A DNA stretch of 64,000 nucleotides. Source: Desulfocucumis sp964643075. Its GTDB lineage: Bacteria; Bacillota; Desulfotomaculia; Desulfotomaculales; Desulfocucumaceae. Numbering within the stretch: the first letter of the stretch is position 1; every line of letters starts with the position of its first letter. This document shows positions 41,903 to 50,997 of this stretch, piece by piece. Position numbers and translations under genes: made by a program. Location: NCBI GenBank assembly GCA_964643075.1, contig CAZXQO010000007.1, positions 1 to 64,000 on the forward strand. The letters are read 5' to 3'. The notes beneath the pieces were generated by a model, which was given only the letters and a program-made list of their open reading frames with translations, did no database searches and was not told the DNA's origin.

Positions 41903-42275
41903 ACATATCATCTCCTTATATCATATTAAAGGCATATTATTAGTTAAAGAGTCATCATTAAGTAGCCCTATTACAAAGACGGGAAAACATACCAGTCACC
42001 ACCTTTAAACGTAAATTTATCCCAAACAGAATAATAGACCACCCAAATTACCTGAACATGAGCCATAGATTAAAAAACTTTAATCTGCCGGGCTCTCCCG
42101 GCCGCTTTGCCGTACGTATCAAGGAACTTTGGCGAAAAGACGTCTGGGTGCCCGCCTGTTCAAGCCGGGGCAGGGCATTGTGCTGATAAGGAAGTTATAC
42201 TATATTAAAATTACACACATTGTTGCATCAGCGGTTGGCCCGCAGGCATTCCTTATGAATCGGAGGTACCGGCAG
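41903..42275. other. Divergent intergenic region of the ABC cluster and the two-component system
   Basis: No gene is supported. An 8-bp hairpin AGATTAAAAAACTTTAATCT lies at 42067-42086. The frame of the response regulator stays open upstream to 42129 but shows no domain and no ribosome site. Binding sites for the regulator would be expected here. Confidence 0.4.
42178..42206 (+). promoter_or_regulatory. Possible promoter of the two-component system
   Basis: TTGTGC (42178-42183), 17 bp and TATATT (42201-42206). A transcript would start about 60 bp before the response regulator's ATG. Confidence 0.45.
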
Positions 42276-42956
42276 ATGCGTATTTTAATTGTGGAAGACG
42301 AGACCGGAATTGCCTCATTTATCAAACGAGGTTTGGAAGAAGAAGCATACGCGGTGGATCTGGCCGCCGACGGCGAGGAGGGGCTGGGTTGGATTTCGTC
42401 CTATGACTATGATTTGATTGTTATGGACATTATGCTGCCGGGTATGGACGGCATCGCCCTATGCAGAAAGCTCAGGGCAAGGGGCATCAAAACACCGGTT
42501 TTGATGCTGACAGCCAAAGATACAGTGGATGACAGGGTGGCCGGGCTGGACGCCGGGGCGGACGACTATCTGGTCAAGCCTTTCGCCTTCAAGGAACTTC
42601 TGGCCAGACTGCGCGCCCTGCTTAGGCGTCGGCACAATGAGGATAATAATAAACTGGTGGTGGCCGACCTGGAACTAGATCTTCTTTCCAGGCGCACCAC
42701 CCGGCAGGGTGCGGAGATAGAGCTGACCAACCGGGAATTTGCCTTGCTGGAGTTGTTAATGCGCTACCGTGGCAGGGTATTGAGCCGAACCGTCATTGCC
42801 GAACATGTATGGGACTATACTTTCGACAGTCAGACAAATGTGATAGATGTATATATCCGCCAGTTACGCAAAAAGATAGACGGCCCCTTTGAGCAAAAAT
42901 TAATTCGTACTGTCCGAGGCGCAGGATATAAAATTCAAGGCGGTAATACACCATGA
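42276..42956 (+). CDS. OmpR-family response regulator
   Basis: A 226-residue regulator. The receiver domain (residues 1-120) has the acidic pair in VEDE, the phosphorylated Asp in LIVMDIMLPGMDG, Thr in MLTAKD and Lys in VKPF. The winged-helix DNA-binding domain follows (ELTNREFALLELLMRYRGRV, YIRQLRKKID, IRTVRGAGYKI). The ATG at 42276 follows GGAGG. It overlaps the kinase gene by 4 bp. By position it probably controls the divergent lipoprotein/ABC/phosphoesterase cluster. Confidence 0.95.
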   Translation: MRILIVEDETGIASFIKRGLEEEAYAVDLAADGEEGLGWISSYDYDLIVMDIMLPGMDGIALCRKLRARGIKTPVLMLTAKDTVDDRVAGLDAGADDYLVKPFAFKELLARLRALLRRRHNEDNNKLVVADLELDLLSRRTTRQGAEIELTNREFALLELLMRYRGRVLSRTVIAEHVWDYTFDSQTNVIDVYIRQLRKKIDGPFEQKLIRTVRGAGYKIQGGNTP

Positions 42957-44395
42957 AAATAAAAATGCCCGCAACTTTACGCGGGCGGCTGGCCATACTC
43001 AATGCCCTGTTGCTGACTGGCATTTTGCTGGTGAGTTATTTACTGTGCTACCTATTGCTAAGCGCATGGCTCTACCGGCAGGTGGATAACTCCATGTCCA
43101 TGCTGGCCCGGCAGGTAGCTCTGGACATAACCATGGAAAACAACAATATAGTGTCCAATTTCAGTATTAATGACAGTGAGTTGGAGAAACAGCGCCAATT
43201 CATGCGTGTATTGGACAGGCACGGTTATGTGATGGAACATATCGGCCCCTTTCAGGAGTTGCCGGTGAAGTTAACCGACGCCACAAAACATCAACAGCAG
43301 GGTGCCTTTGAAAAGGTAACCTTACCCCGGGATGACGAAATGATACGGCTATACACACTGCCGGTTTTTTTCCGCGGTAAGCCTGCGGGATTCGTGCAAA
43401 CCGGTCAATCCCTGGAAACCGTGCAAAACCTGCTACAGGCCACCATTTCTACATTGTTGTTTTTAATACCCCTATCGCTGATTATTGCCTGGACCGGAAG
43501 TCGCTGGCTAACATATAAAACACTGGCGCCCCTGGCTGATATCGCCAACACTGCGGAAAAAATATCCGGGCAGCAACTTTACCGACGCCTGGGAATACAA
43601 GGGGAGGATGAGGTAGCCAGACTGGCGGCAGCCCTGGACAGAATGCTGGACCGCCTCCAGGACGCCTTTGAAGGTTACCACCAGTTTACCGGGGATGTTT
43701 CGCACGAATTGAGGACTCCCCTGACAATAATCAAAGGCGAACTCTCACTGGCTCTGCAGAAGGAGCGGGACAGTAAATATTACCATAACGTGTTGGTCTG
43801 TATGGATAATGAGGTTGACAGGCTGGTTCGACTGGCGGAACAACTCCTGCTGCTAGCCAGAGTGGAAGGGGAAAAAATGCAGTTGACTGTCACCCGCTTT
43901 AATATTGAAGAAGCGCTGAACCCACTTTTCAGACAGGTATCTCTTTCCGCCGCCGCTAAAAACCAGCAACTTTCCTGGCAGGTTCCCGGAGACGCCTATT
44001 TAGAATCGGACAGTGATGTATTCAGGCAAATAGCGCTGAATTTACTTGATAACGCCTTCAAGTACACACCCCCTGAAGGTAAAGTGGGTTTAACTGTGGA
44101 AAGCCTGCCTGGGAAATATGTGATGACTATTACCAATACCGGCGAAGGCATCCCCCAAGAACATCTGGAACACATCTTCGACCGCTTTTACCGGGAGCCA
44201 AAACACAGGCGTAAAGTCTCCGGTACCGGGCTGGGCCTGGCGATAGTCAAAAAATTGGTTATTTTGCTGGGCGGAGAACTGGCAGTAAACAGCACATTCG
44301 GAACCGGCACCAAATTTGAGGTCAGTTTACCCGCAGTATTCCCGGTGGAATATGCAGCTTCACGTAAAACGGAGCTTGCTCATTGTAATGCCTGA
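42953..44395 (+). CDS. Sensor histidine kinase
   Basis: A 480-residue membrane kinase with two helices (about 15-35 and 160-180) enclosing an external sensor domain of about 120 residues, then HAMP, the phosphoacceptor box FTGDVSHELRTPLTIIKGE and the ATP-binding domain (NLLDNAFKYTPPEG, NTGEGIPQEHLEHIFDRFYR, GTGLGLAIVKKL). It is the cognate partner of the response regulator just upstream. The signal is not identifiable; envelope stress is plausible from the neighbours. Confidence 0.95.
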   Translation: MKIKMPATLRGRLAILNALLLTGILLVSYLLCYLLLSAWLYRQVDNSMSMLARQVALDITMENNNIVSNFSINDSELEKQRQFMRVLDRHGYVMEHIGPFQELPVKLTDATKHQQQGAFEKVTLPRDDEMIRLYTLPVFFRGKPAGFVQTGQSLETVQNLLQATISTLLFLIPLSLIIAWTGSRWLTYKTLAPLADIANTAEKISGQQLYRRLGIQGEDEVARLAAALDRMLDRLQDAFEGYHQFTGDVSHELRTPLTIIKGELSLALQKERDSKYYHNVLVCMDNEVDRLVRLAEQLLLLARVEGEKMQLTVTRFNIEEALNPLFRQVSLSAAAKNQQLSWQVPGDAYLESDSDVFRQIALNLLDNAFKYTPPEGKVGLTVESLPGKYVMTITNTGEGIPQEHLEHIFDRFYREPKHRRKVSGTGLGLAIVKKLVILLGGELAVNSTFGTGTKFEVSLPAVFPVEYAASRKTELAHCNA

Positions 44396-44495
44396 CCTGT
44401 TTTCCATTCAATGCGGTCCGGCATAATAATGCTCCTGTATATACTTGGCCGGCAGTCTTCCCAGGGTGTACCTATATAGGCGCCCCATTAAAACA

Positions 44496-45632
44496 TCAGG
44501 TACCATAAGTTGTCTTTTCTGAAATTACGATCTCGTTTAATATATCGATCACAATCGTTTCCGAAGCATTATTTTTCTGAAGCTCATGAATAGCCTGTTC
44601 CATCTGAAACATACGTTCCTTATCCAAAATCTGCTTGACCTTCATGACTAGTTCTTCTATCCGATAAGCAACCAGTGCTGCCCCTTTTTTAACTAGAAAA
44701 AAGGCATTTTCCTTCTCTTGTCCCGGTAATGGACGAAAAACAATCACTGGAAGTTGCAAGGCCAACGCCTCGGACAGCGTAATACCCCCTGCTTTTGTAA
44801 CCATACAAGAAGAAATGGCCATAAGTTCTTGAATATGTTCAATAAAGCCAAAAATATTAATTTCATGCCTCTGAGCAAAACTAGCTTTAATTCTTTCTTT
44901 CAATGATTCATTTTTCCCGCAAACCAACAAAATCTGAATATCGCCTAAGTACAACAGTGCCTGGCATATTTTTTTTAAGTTCTGCAATACACCATAAGCA
45001 CCAGCCATAATTAGAACAACTTTTTTTGAAGGATCTAACCCATAACTTTGAAATATCCGGTTTTTGTTGTACGGTCGACGAAACGCCTTCCTCAAGGGAA
45101 TTCCACTGACCTTGATGCGTTCGGCTGGTATTCCTTTGTCAATAATCGCCGTTTTTAATTCTTCGTTTGCCACAAAATACTTATCGATCTCCGGATGAAT
45201 CCATCTGCTGTGAAGGCCAAAATCTGTCAACACAGTAAAAATGGGAATATGGAGTCCAGTCTGTTTGCGAAGCTCGGGCATTGCCAGCATGGGAAAGGTA
45301 TTTATAACCGCATCAGGCCTTTCTACCCGGATGATCTCTTTTAAGGCACCGATTCCAAAGAAGTTTAACCATTTTACCGGTGTTTGATTATGCCGCATGT
45401 TTTGAGTAAGGTAATAACTCCAACCATAAAGTTGAGGACTATACGAACAACTTTTCAAATAAGCAAAACGTGTTACCGCATCCATTACGGGATGGGCTCT
45501 TGCAAACAAATCAATCATCAGCACATGGTGAATCCCTCTCTCATAAAAACATTGCTGCAATGCTTTGGAAACCTGCACATGCCCATCGCCATAACTAGCA
45601 TATAAAATAAGAATTTTGAGATCCTGGTTCAT
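44496..45632 (-). CDS. UgtP/MGDG-synthase-like glycolipid glycosyltransferase
   Basis: About 378 residues of GT28 type (MurG-like fold). The N-terminal MGDG-synthase domain opens ILILYASYGDGHVQVSKAL with the glycine- and His-containing donor/acceptor site. The C-terminal half has VLIMAGAYGV and the nucleotide-sugar binding block MVTKAGGITLSEALAL, then PLPGQEKENA. Related enzymes add sugar to diacylglycerol (UgtP). It ends the envelope cluster. The start at 45632 is preferred to an upstream ATG with no ribosome site. Confidence 0.85.
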   Translation of the reverse strand: MNQDLKILILYASYGDGHVQVSKALQQCFYERGIHHVLMIDLFARAHPVMDAVTRFAYLKSCSYSPQLYGWSYYLTQNMRHNQTPVKWLNFFGIGALKEIIRVERPDAVINTFPMLAMPELRKQTGLHIPIFTVLTDFGLHSRWIHPEIDKYFVANEELKTAIIDKGIPAERIKVSGIPLRKAFRRPYNKNRIFQSYGLDPSKKVVLIMAGAYGVLQNLKKICQALLYLGDIQILLVCGKNESLKERIKASFAQRHEINIFGFIEHIQELMAISSCMVTKAGGITLSEALALQLPVIVFRPLPGQEKENAFFLVKKGAALVAYRIEELVMKVKQILDKERMFQMEQAIHELQKNNASETIVIDILNEIVISEKTTYGT

Positions 45633-45752
45633 TTTCAATCCAACACCTTCAATCATTGTAGCAGGTACGTTCGAGAAACGTGTAAAAAAGGAATCACCAA
45701 AAGATCTTTAGCCCTGTTACAGTGTTCTGCCAACCCAAGATATATCCATAGT

Positions 45753-46409
45753 CTACTGCAATTGTCGGCGTTTATATACATAACTTGTACTCCAAAAAGC
45801 AAAAATTGCAATACTACCCAAGATTAACCAAGGCCATGTTCCTTTGGACACCCCTAAAAAAACCAAAACGGTTCCTACATAGTAAGGAATTATAGATAGT
45901 GCCCCAGTCCAAAAGTAGGGCCAAAATTCAACAGAAGGTATTAGACCAGCAATATAATTTATAGCAACAGCGGGAATAGGAAGCAACCGGGCAATTAACA
46001 ATCCTAAAGTCCCTTTTCTCTTAACCCAATTATCCACTGCATGAAAATGTTCGGGTGTAATTATCCTTAGCATGAGCTTTTGTCCAAAGAATCTTGTAAT
46101 AACAAAAATAATAAGTAAACTTAGGCTCAATCCTAACCATGAAATAAAAATTCCAAGATAGACACCGTAAATCTTCAGGTTCAAAAACACAAGTCCCTCC
46201 GATGGAATTGGAGTAATACATATAATGGCCATCAAAAGTATTACAATAACAACTCCTAATAATCCCAAACTCTGAATAGCCAAAGAAATTGCATAACGCC
46301 GATCAAAGTAAAGATAAACGACGATAAGCATAATAAAGACGGCCATAAGCAATACAAAACGGCTATATTTCTTAACGTTTATCCTGTTAACAATAATTTT
46401 TGTTCTCAT
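45753..46409 (-). CDS. TVP38/TMEM64-family (VTT domain) membrane protein
   Basis: A 218-residue membrane protein with the VTT/SNARE-associated core: EGLVFLNLKIYGVYLGIFISWLG (shown by its ends EGLVFLNLKIYG and GIFISWLG), FGQKLM, and the re-entrant segment GLLIARLLPIPAVAINYIAGLIP. Distantly related to DedA. Proteins of this superfamily move lipids, including undecaprenyl phosphate or phosphatidylethanolamine, across the membrane. AAAGGAAAG precedes the ATG. Lower GC than its neighbours. Confidence 0.85.
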   Translation of the reverse strand: MRTKIIVNRINVKKYSRFVLLMAVFIMLIVVYLYFDRRYAISLAIQSLGLLGVVIVILLMAIICITPIPSEGLVFLNLKIYGVYLGIFISWLGLSLSLLIIFVITRFFGQKLMLRIITPEHFHAVDNWVKRKGTLGLLIARLLPIPAVAINYIAGLIPSVEFWPYFWTGALSIIPYYVGTVLVFLGVSKGTWPWLILGSIAIFAFWSTSYVYKRRQLQ

Positions 46410-46493
46410 ATTACATTTATCTTTCCTTTTAATTTATTTTTCAATTCTTTCCTTAGAATTTTTTATGTAAAAAATCATGTAAATATTGGTTGA

Positions 46494-46721
46494 TTATTGT
46501 ATAAATATAAACGTAGATTTAAAAAGCTTTATTAGTATAGCTGCTGAACCTTGAAATAACATTAGAAAAGTTAATAAAATTACTATACCATAACCAGTTT
46601 TTGGTAACCACAAAATGGTCCTATTACCATCTGCGCTCAATAGATTGGATACCACAGCATTGCAGGTAAAATAAAAAAGCTGATGGAAATCGCCGAAAAA
46701 ATGGTAAGTTTTCATTGCCAA
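46494..46721 (-). CDS. Doubtful small membrane ORF
   Basis: A 75-codon frame starting 12 bp after the PAP2 gene's stop, with one good hydrophobic segment (GIVILLTFLMLFQGSAAILI). No ribosome site is visible, and no family was recognised. It may be a real small membrane protein, a remnant, or chance. The rest of 46410-46732 holds nothing else that I can support. Confidence 0.25.
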   Translation of the reverse strand: MAMKTYHFFGDFHQLFYFTCNAVVSNLLSADGNRTILWLPKTGYGIVILLTFLMLFQGSAAILIKLFKSTFIFIQ

Positions 46722-46732
46722 AGAAAAATAAC

Positions 46733-47419
46733 TTAACAGTTATTCATGAATAAATATTTATGCAAACCGATAATGCAAACCACCAGCCATACGCCTCCGG
46801 CAGCAAATCCGGCTATCACATCGCTGGGATAATGAACGCCAAGATATACACGGCTTATACCAATGGCAACAATCAGAACAGTTGTTAAAGTCAGCATATA
46901 GATTGACGGTTTGTTGCACGCCCGGAGATGCACAAAAAACAGATAGCCCAGCATACCATAAAAAGCCACGGCTACCATAGCATGTCCACTGGGAAAGCTA
47001 TAGCCGCGGGCATATACCAGATGCTTGATACCCGGCCGGGCACGGTGAAAAAGTTCTTTTAATAATACATTCAATAACCACCCGCCAGCCAGACTGGCGG
47101 CCAACATGGCAGATTCCCATACTTTGTTTAGGTGAAAAATTAAATAACCGATGACAACCAGCATTAAGCTGATTTCAATTATCGCAGAACCAATATTAGT
47201 AACAACAATAGTTATCTTTGTTACCCTTTCAGAGGCAAAGCCACGAATATAGCTACTAATAGCCGTATCGAAAGCGACAAATTTATTATACAAAGCATAT
47301 TCCAGCACTTTTGCCATCAATACCAGAAGCGAAATGACTGTAAACACTTCCCATATGGAATTGTCAATATGTTTTCTGGTTATATATATGTTCATTGCTG
47401 GTTTCTCTTTGATTTCCAT
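46733..47419 (-). CDS. PAP2-family membrane phosphatase
   Basis: A 228-residue, six-helix PAP2 phosphatase with all three catalytic motifs: KELFHRARPG (motif 1), PSGHAM (motif 2) and SRVYLGVHYPSDV (motif 3). These enzymes dephosphorylate undecaprenyl pyrophosphate or phosphatidate at the outer face. The start at 47419 is well spaced from GGGGGAT; the GTG two codons upstream is too close to it. One of three PAP2-domain proteins in this 5-kb stretch. Confidence 0.9.
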   Translation of the reverse strand: MEIKEKPAMNIYITRKHIDNSIWEVFTVISLLVLMAKVLEYALYNKFVAFDTAISSYIRGFASERVTKITIVVTNIGSAIIEISLMLVVIGYLIFHLNKVWESAMLAASLAGGWLLNVLLKELFHRARPGIKHLVYARGYSFPSGHAMVAVAFYGMLGYLFFVHLRACNKPSIYMLTLTTVLIVAIGISRVYLGVHYPSDVIAGFAAGGVWLVVCIIGLHKYLFMNNC

Positions 47420-47566
47420 AAACACGATCCCCCTACTGAAAACTTAGTATGAGACTTTCCATTTAATTAATTTTCGTATTTTTTAAGGGCAGCATCATTA
47501 CAGTTTACAAATCATCATTTTATATAGATTCAAAATATCTGATTCTTATACCAGCCACTGGATTTA

Positions 47567-48844
47567 TCATGGCTGCAGATTAACCTTGCGTAAATAGCGG
47601 AACACCTCCAGCAGTAAAATACTAAAACTCAACCACACTCCTCCGAAAACATACCCAGCCAATATATCACTTGGATATTGCGCCCCCTGAAAGATCTGGC
47701 TTAATCCAAAAAGAGCAGCCATGATCAGAACCATAGTAGGAATCAGGATACGAAACCATGCGCCACCGGTATGCCGTACCAGCAAAAACCCCGCAAGACC
47801 GTATACAATAACCGCCATCAGGGACTGATCGCTTGGAAATGTGCTGGTGGTCCCTAAACTGTGAAATATATGTCCCAGTCCCTCGTTATAAACCTCTCCG
47901 GCGACAATTACGATAATCAGAAAACCGTTTTCCAGCAACTTCTCACGGCTCTTTGCCGCAATCCATAATACAGTAAAGATAATCACAGTGAGCATCACCC
48001 GGGGAAACGCCAGGTATCCGAGAAACTGCATCCACATTGCCCAGCTTTGATCAAAAATCAAATGCACCAGGGTCACTACAACATAATTAAACAGACCGAA
48101 TTCGTTACTAAAATAATCCTGAATCAGACCTGCTACCTCAGCTAATAGCGCTAAAAAAACTGTTGCCGTAGCTATCAGCAAAATTTTCACAGAAGTCAGT
48201 GAGTGAAATGTTTTTACGGCAACCTCCAGCATTGTTAATAAAACATTAAAAATCTGCACCCTGTAAAACCTGTAAAGGTATATAACTGCTAATAACAGGG
48301 CTGCCATGATGCTGCCAATAATCAGGTAGTTCCTGATAGAGATGTGGAATTGCTCCCATTTTGAGCCGAATATTTTTCCTAGAGAAATAAAAGTTCCGGC
48401 CCATATGAAAGCGCCTATGTATGCATGTACAGCAAAGATGCGGAAGGGCATTCCGGTAACGCCGGAAAAATAACCCGTAATGTGCCGGATGCCGGGTATA
48501 TAATAAGCAATGAGCAGAATCCTATGCTCATACCTGCGAAACAAGCGGAATGTTTTTTCCAGCCTCTCCGGTCCCATATGAAAGCGAGATCCATATTTAT
48601 GAAAAAAACGGGTACCCAGCCTTGAGCCGATCCAGTAAGATATGGTTACGCCGGTTATTGCTCCCGAAGCTGCCAGAAGGATACTAGCAAGCCAGTTCAA
48701 CTGCCCCCGGGAAACAAGATAACCTGTGTAACTCATGAGTATTTCACCGGGCAAGGGCAACCCGACCAGTTCAAGCATTAAAGCAATAAATATTGCTATA
48801 TATCCGTAATGAACCACAAAATGTAAAACCGTATCTTTTATCAA
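47567..48844 (-). CDS. DedA-PAP2 fusion with a degenerate PAP2 domain
   Basis: 425 residues. The N-terminal half is a complete DedA domain (ELVGLPLPGEILMSYTGYLV, RFFHKYGSRF, ILLIAYYIPGIRHITGYFSG), the family of undecaprenyl-phosphate and phospholipid flippases. The C-terminal half folds like PAP2, but all catalytic positions are changed: motif 1 reads LGHIFHSLGTT, without KxxxxxxRP; motif 2 is PSDQ where PSGH is expected; motif 3 is SQIFQGAQYPSD, lacking both the Arg and the catalytic His. The PAP2 part is therefore probably inactive and may act as a lipid-binding or regulatory domain. Confidence 0.88.
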   Translation of the reverse strand: MIKDTVLHFVVHYGYIAIFIALMLELVGLPLPGEILMSYTGYLVSRGQLNWLASILLAASGAITGVTISYWIGSRLGTRFFHKYGSRFHMGPERLEKTFRLFRRYEHRILLIAYYIPGIRHITGYFSGVTGMPFRIFAVHAYIGAFIWAGTFISLGKIFGSKWEQFHISIRNYLIIGSIMAALLLAVIYLYRFYRVQIFNVLLTMLEVAVKTFHSLTSVKILLIATATVFLALLAEVAGLIQDYFSNEFGLFNYVVVTLVHLIFDQSWAMWMQFLGYLAFPRVMLTVIIFTVLWIAAKSREKLLENGFLIIVIVAGEVYNEGLGHIFHSLGTTSTFPSDQSLMAVIVYGLAGFLLVRHTGGAWFRILIPTMVLIMAALFGLSQIFQGAQYPSDILAGYVFGGVWLSFSILLLEVFRYLRKVNLQP

Positions 48845-48879
48845 ATTGGCTCCCCCTACAACTGCACGTTACCCTGCTC

Positions 48880-49719
48880 CTAATTGTGCTTTCTATTCTC
48901 CCAGAGCCACACCACCATCATGCCCTGGGAAATCCAGAATAACCCAAGCAGCAGCAATCCCCCCAGGAACGGCAGGTTTACTCCGGCCGTTATTACAGCA
49001 GCCCCCCCGGCGGCCGTCAGCCATGAGGAACGCCCGGAATTACCCGGGATCCACTCCCCGGCAAGCATACAGATGACTGCCAGACCCAGCAGGAATACCA
49101 GCAAGTTAGCCAGCAGCAATACTGCCGCCACGGGTATGCAGATTACCGTGACACACAGCAGAACGTCCACAGCCGCCAGCAGCAGGCTGATGAAAAAACC
49201 CGCCACTAAAAGCCGCCACGGTGACCGGCGTATTAATAAAACGAAGGGATCCAGCCTCTTGTTGGCGATTATGGCTGTAACCACCGGCAGAACCATCATG
49301 AGCAGACTGAGTCCCAGCCGCAGCAGCCAGACGCCTACAAGCAGCGCCCCGCCAATGAGCAGGCTGTTTATGATGGCATTGTCAAAACTTATATTCAAAA
49401 CATTATCAGTTAACAGGGCACCGGGCTTCTGGCTGATTTTCCCCCCGATAACCAGAATCGGTCCTGTAATACGGGCGGATTCCCCGACTATCAAATTACC
49501 GTTAAATACGATAACCGCGTCACGCACCACCCCTTGAATTGTAGCGTCTCCGCCTACCACCACCACATTCTCCACCGACTGCTGCTCCGGTATCACCGTA
49601 TCATGATGTTCAAACAGGCTTCCACCATCCGCAAAGGCCGCGCCGGACGGTAATAGAAACTGCAAAAGGAATATGCCTATGCATAGAAATTTATACAGTT
49701 TTTTGCTCACGATAATCAC
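48880..49719 (-). CDS. Bactofilin-like exported domain with membrane helices
   Basis: A 279-residue protein. A signal peptide is followed by a short right-handed repeat part (NVVVVGGDATIQGVVRDAVIVFNG, seen as VVVGGDATIQG and DAVIVFNGNLIVG) typical of bactofilin/polymer-forming proteins, then four or more membrane helices. Such genes often sit with ECF sigma and PspC genes. A role in envelope organisation is inferred. The start lies 201 bp from the anti-sigma gene. Confidence 0.75.
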   Translation of the reverse strand: MIIVSKKLYKFLCIGIFLLQFLLPSGAAFADGGSLFEHHDTVIPEQQSVENVVVVGGDATIQGVVRDAVIVFNGNLIVGESARITGPILVIGGKISQKPGALLTDNVLNISFDNAIINSLLIGGALLVGVWLLRLGLSLLMMVLPVVTAIIANKRLDPFVLLIRRSPWRLLVAGFFISLLLAAVDVLLCVTVICIPVAAVLLLANLLVFLLGLAVICMLAGEWIPGNSGRSSWLTAAGGAAVITAGVNLPFLGGLLLLGLFWISQGMMVVWLWENRKHN

Positions 49720-49873
49720 CTGCTATCCTGAAAAATCTATTCTGAAAAATCTTATAATGTTTGTACGAAACCTGGCTCATAAGCTGCACTGCAAATCCGC
49801 CACATACGCCCAGTACGAACCTGCTCCTACTGTATCTGCTACCCGCCGGTATCTCTTTGCGCGGCACCCACAA
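49691..49873 (-). pseudogene. Possible remnant of a PspC-like gene
   Basis: A 60-codon frame between the anti-sigma gene and the bactofilin-like gene. It reads RYSRSRFVLGVCGGFAVQL, which recalls the PspC opening R-Y-R-S-R ... GVCGGLA. The only start is TTG, without a ribosome site, and the membrane part of PspC is missing. It overlaps the start of the next gene. Likely a decayed gene; chance cannot be excluded. Confidence 0.25.
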
Positions 49874-49920
49874 CTTTATTTTACTTTGCCTGGCTTATGT
49901 TGTCGGAAACAGCATAGGTT

Positions 49921-50418
49921 TTATCCTTTTGATATCAGCAATCTCCGCAGTGACCATCCGGATACTAATGATAGAATTATGGCAAACACTGCTATTTCAG
50001 CCAGCAGGTATGGAACCGTAATGATAAAAACGGTCAGCACATGCAGCAGCCGGACTAATATGTGCATCAGTGATGACACCACCCCAAAGCCAAATATTAC
50101 TATGGGCGATTGGGAGAAAAAGATAAACATTAAAAGAATTGCAGCCATTGCCACACCCCAAGGTAAAGTTATGGCATAGGCCGGACTTGGCGCAGTTTTA
50201 TCCCGGCCAATGGCGGCCAGCACCTTTTGTTCCAGCAGACCGGGTGCTTCAACGGACCGGTAAGCCGTAGAGACCAGGCCCCGCACTGTGGTAAGCGACT
50301 CCATCAACTCGCAACACTGAGGGCAATTTTCCAAATGCTCCTCCACCATCAGGCGGTCTTGATCTGATATTTCATCGTCTATATATGCGGAAATCAGATC
50401 TTCTAAATGTGTCATCAT
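49921..50418 (-). CDS. Zinc-finger anti-sigma factor
   Basis: A 165-residue protein. The N-terminal ZAS domain (LEDLISAYIDDEISDQDRLM with HLENCPQCC, the H-x3-C-x2-C motif) binds the ECF sigma factor. Two helices lie further on (about residues 85-105 and 115-140). It starts 17 bp behind the sigma gene and would hold it inactive at the membrane until an envelope signal is sensed. Confidence 0.88.
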   Translation of the reverse strand: MMTHLEDLISAYIDDEISDQDRLMVEEHLENCPQCCELMESLTTVRGLVSTAYRSVEAPGLLEQKVLAAIGRDKTAPSPAYAITLPWGVAMAAILLMFIFFSQSPIVIFGFGVVSSLMHILVRLLHVLTVFIITVPYLLAEIAVFAIILSLVSGWSLRRLLISKG

Positions 50419-50434
50419 ACCAACTCCCCCTTCC

Positions 50435-50971
50435 TTACCTTGTTAGTTCCGCCCGCAGCAGAAGACGGGCCGCATGTAGGCGTGATTTGACCGTCCCCGG
50501 CGGTATCCCCAGAATCTCCGCTATCTCATCGTAAGGAAATCCCCGCACATCCCGCAGAACAATTGCTGCCCTGTGTTCCGGAGAGAGTTTTTGCATTGCT
50601 TCCCCGATATCCATTTGCAACTGCCGATTTTCCACCGTTCCTCCGTAACTGGGTGGAACAGCAATGCTCTCTGCCAGTCCTTCCCCCATGACCATTTCTT
50701 CTTTCTTAATCTTTTGTAAACGGTCACAGCATAGACGATAAACAATGCGGGCCAGCCAGGCCGCAAAAGCGAATTCGCTGTTCAGCTTATCCAGGGAGCA
50801 ATATGCTTTCAGAAAAGCTTCCTGTGATATATCTTCAGCTTCCATCCGGTCATGTGTCATCGCAAAGGCCTGGCGGAAAACGGGATCTTTAAAGTGTTTT
50901 ACCAATTCCCCGAACGCCTCTTTTTTTCCCTGCTTCGCCTGCCGGATTAGCTGGCATAATTCCTGGTTCAC
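50435..50971 (-). CDS. ECF-type RNA polymerase sigma factor
   Basis: A 178-residue ECF sigma factor. Region 2: FRQAFAMTHDRMEAEDISQEAFLKAY; shown by its ends FRQAFAMTHD and DISQEAFLKAY. Region 4: LSPEHRAAIVLRDVRGFPYDEI and IPPGTVKSRLHAARLLLR (HTH). The start is GTG at 50971 behind GGGGG. With the anti-sigma factor it probably governs the membrane genes on the same strand down to 44.5 kb. Confidence 0.93.
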   Translation of the reverse strand: MNQELCQLIRQAKQGKKEAFGELVKHFKDPVFRQAFAMTHDRMEAEDISQEAFLKAYCSLDKLNSEFAFAAWLARIVYRLCCDRLQKIKKEEMVMGEGLAESIAVPPSYGGTVENRQLQMDIGEAMQKLSPEHRAAIVLRDVRGFPYDEIAEILGIPPGTVKSRLHAARLLLRAELTR

Positions 50972-50997
50972 ACATGATCAGCCCCCAAACGGAAGAG

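Noticed and set aside
42129..42275. Longer response-regulator start at 42129
   Set aside because: The 49 extra residues match nothing and lack a ribosome site, while GGAGG sits before ATG 42276.
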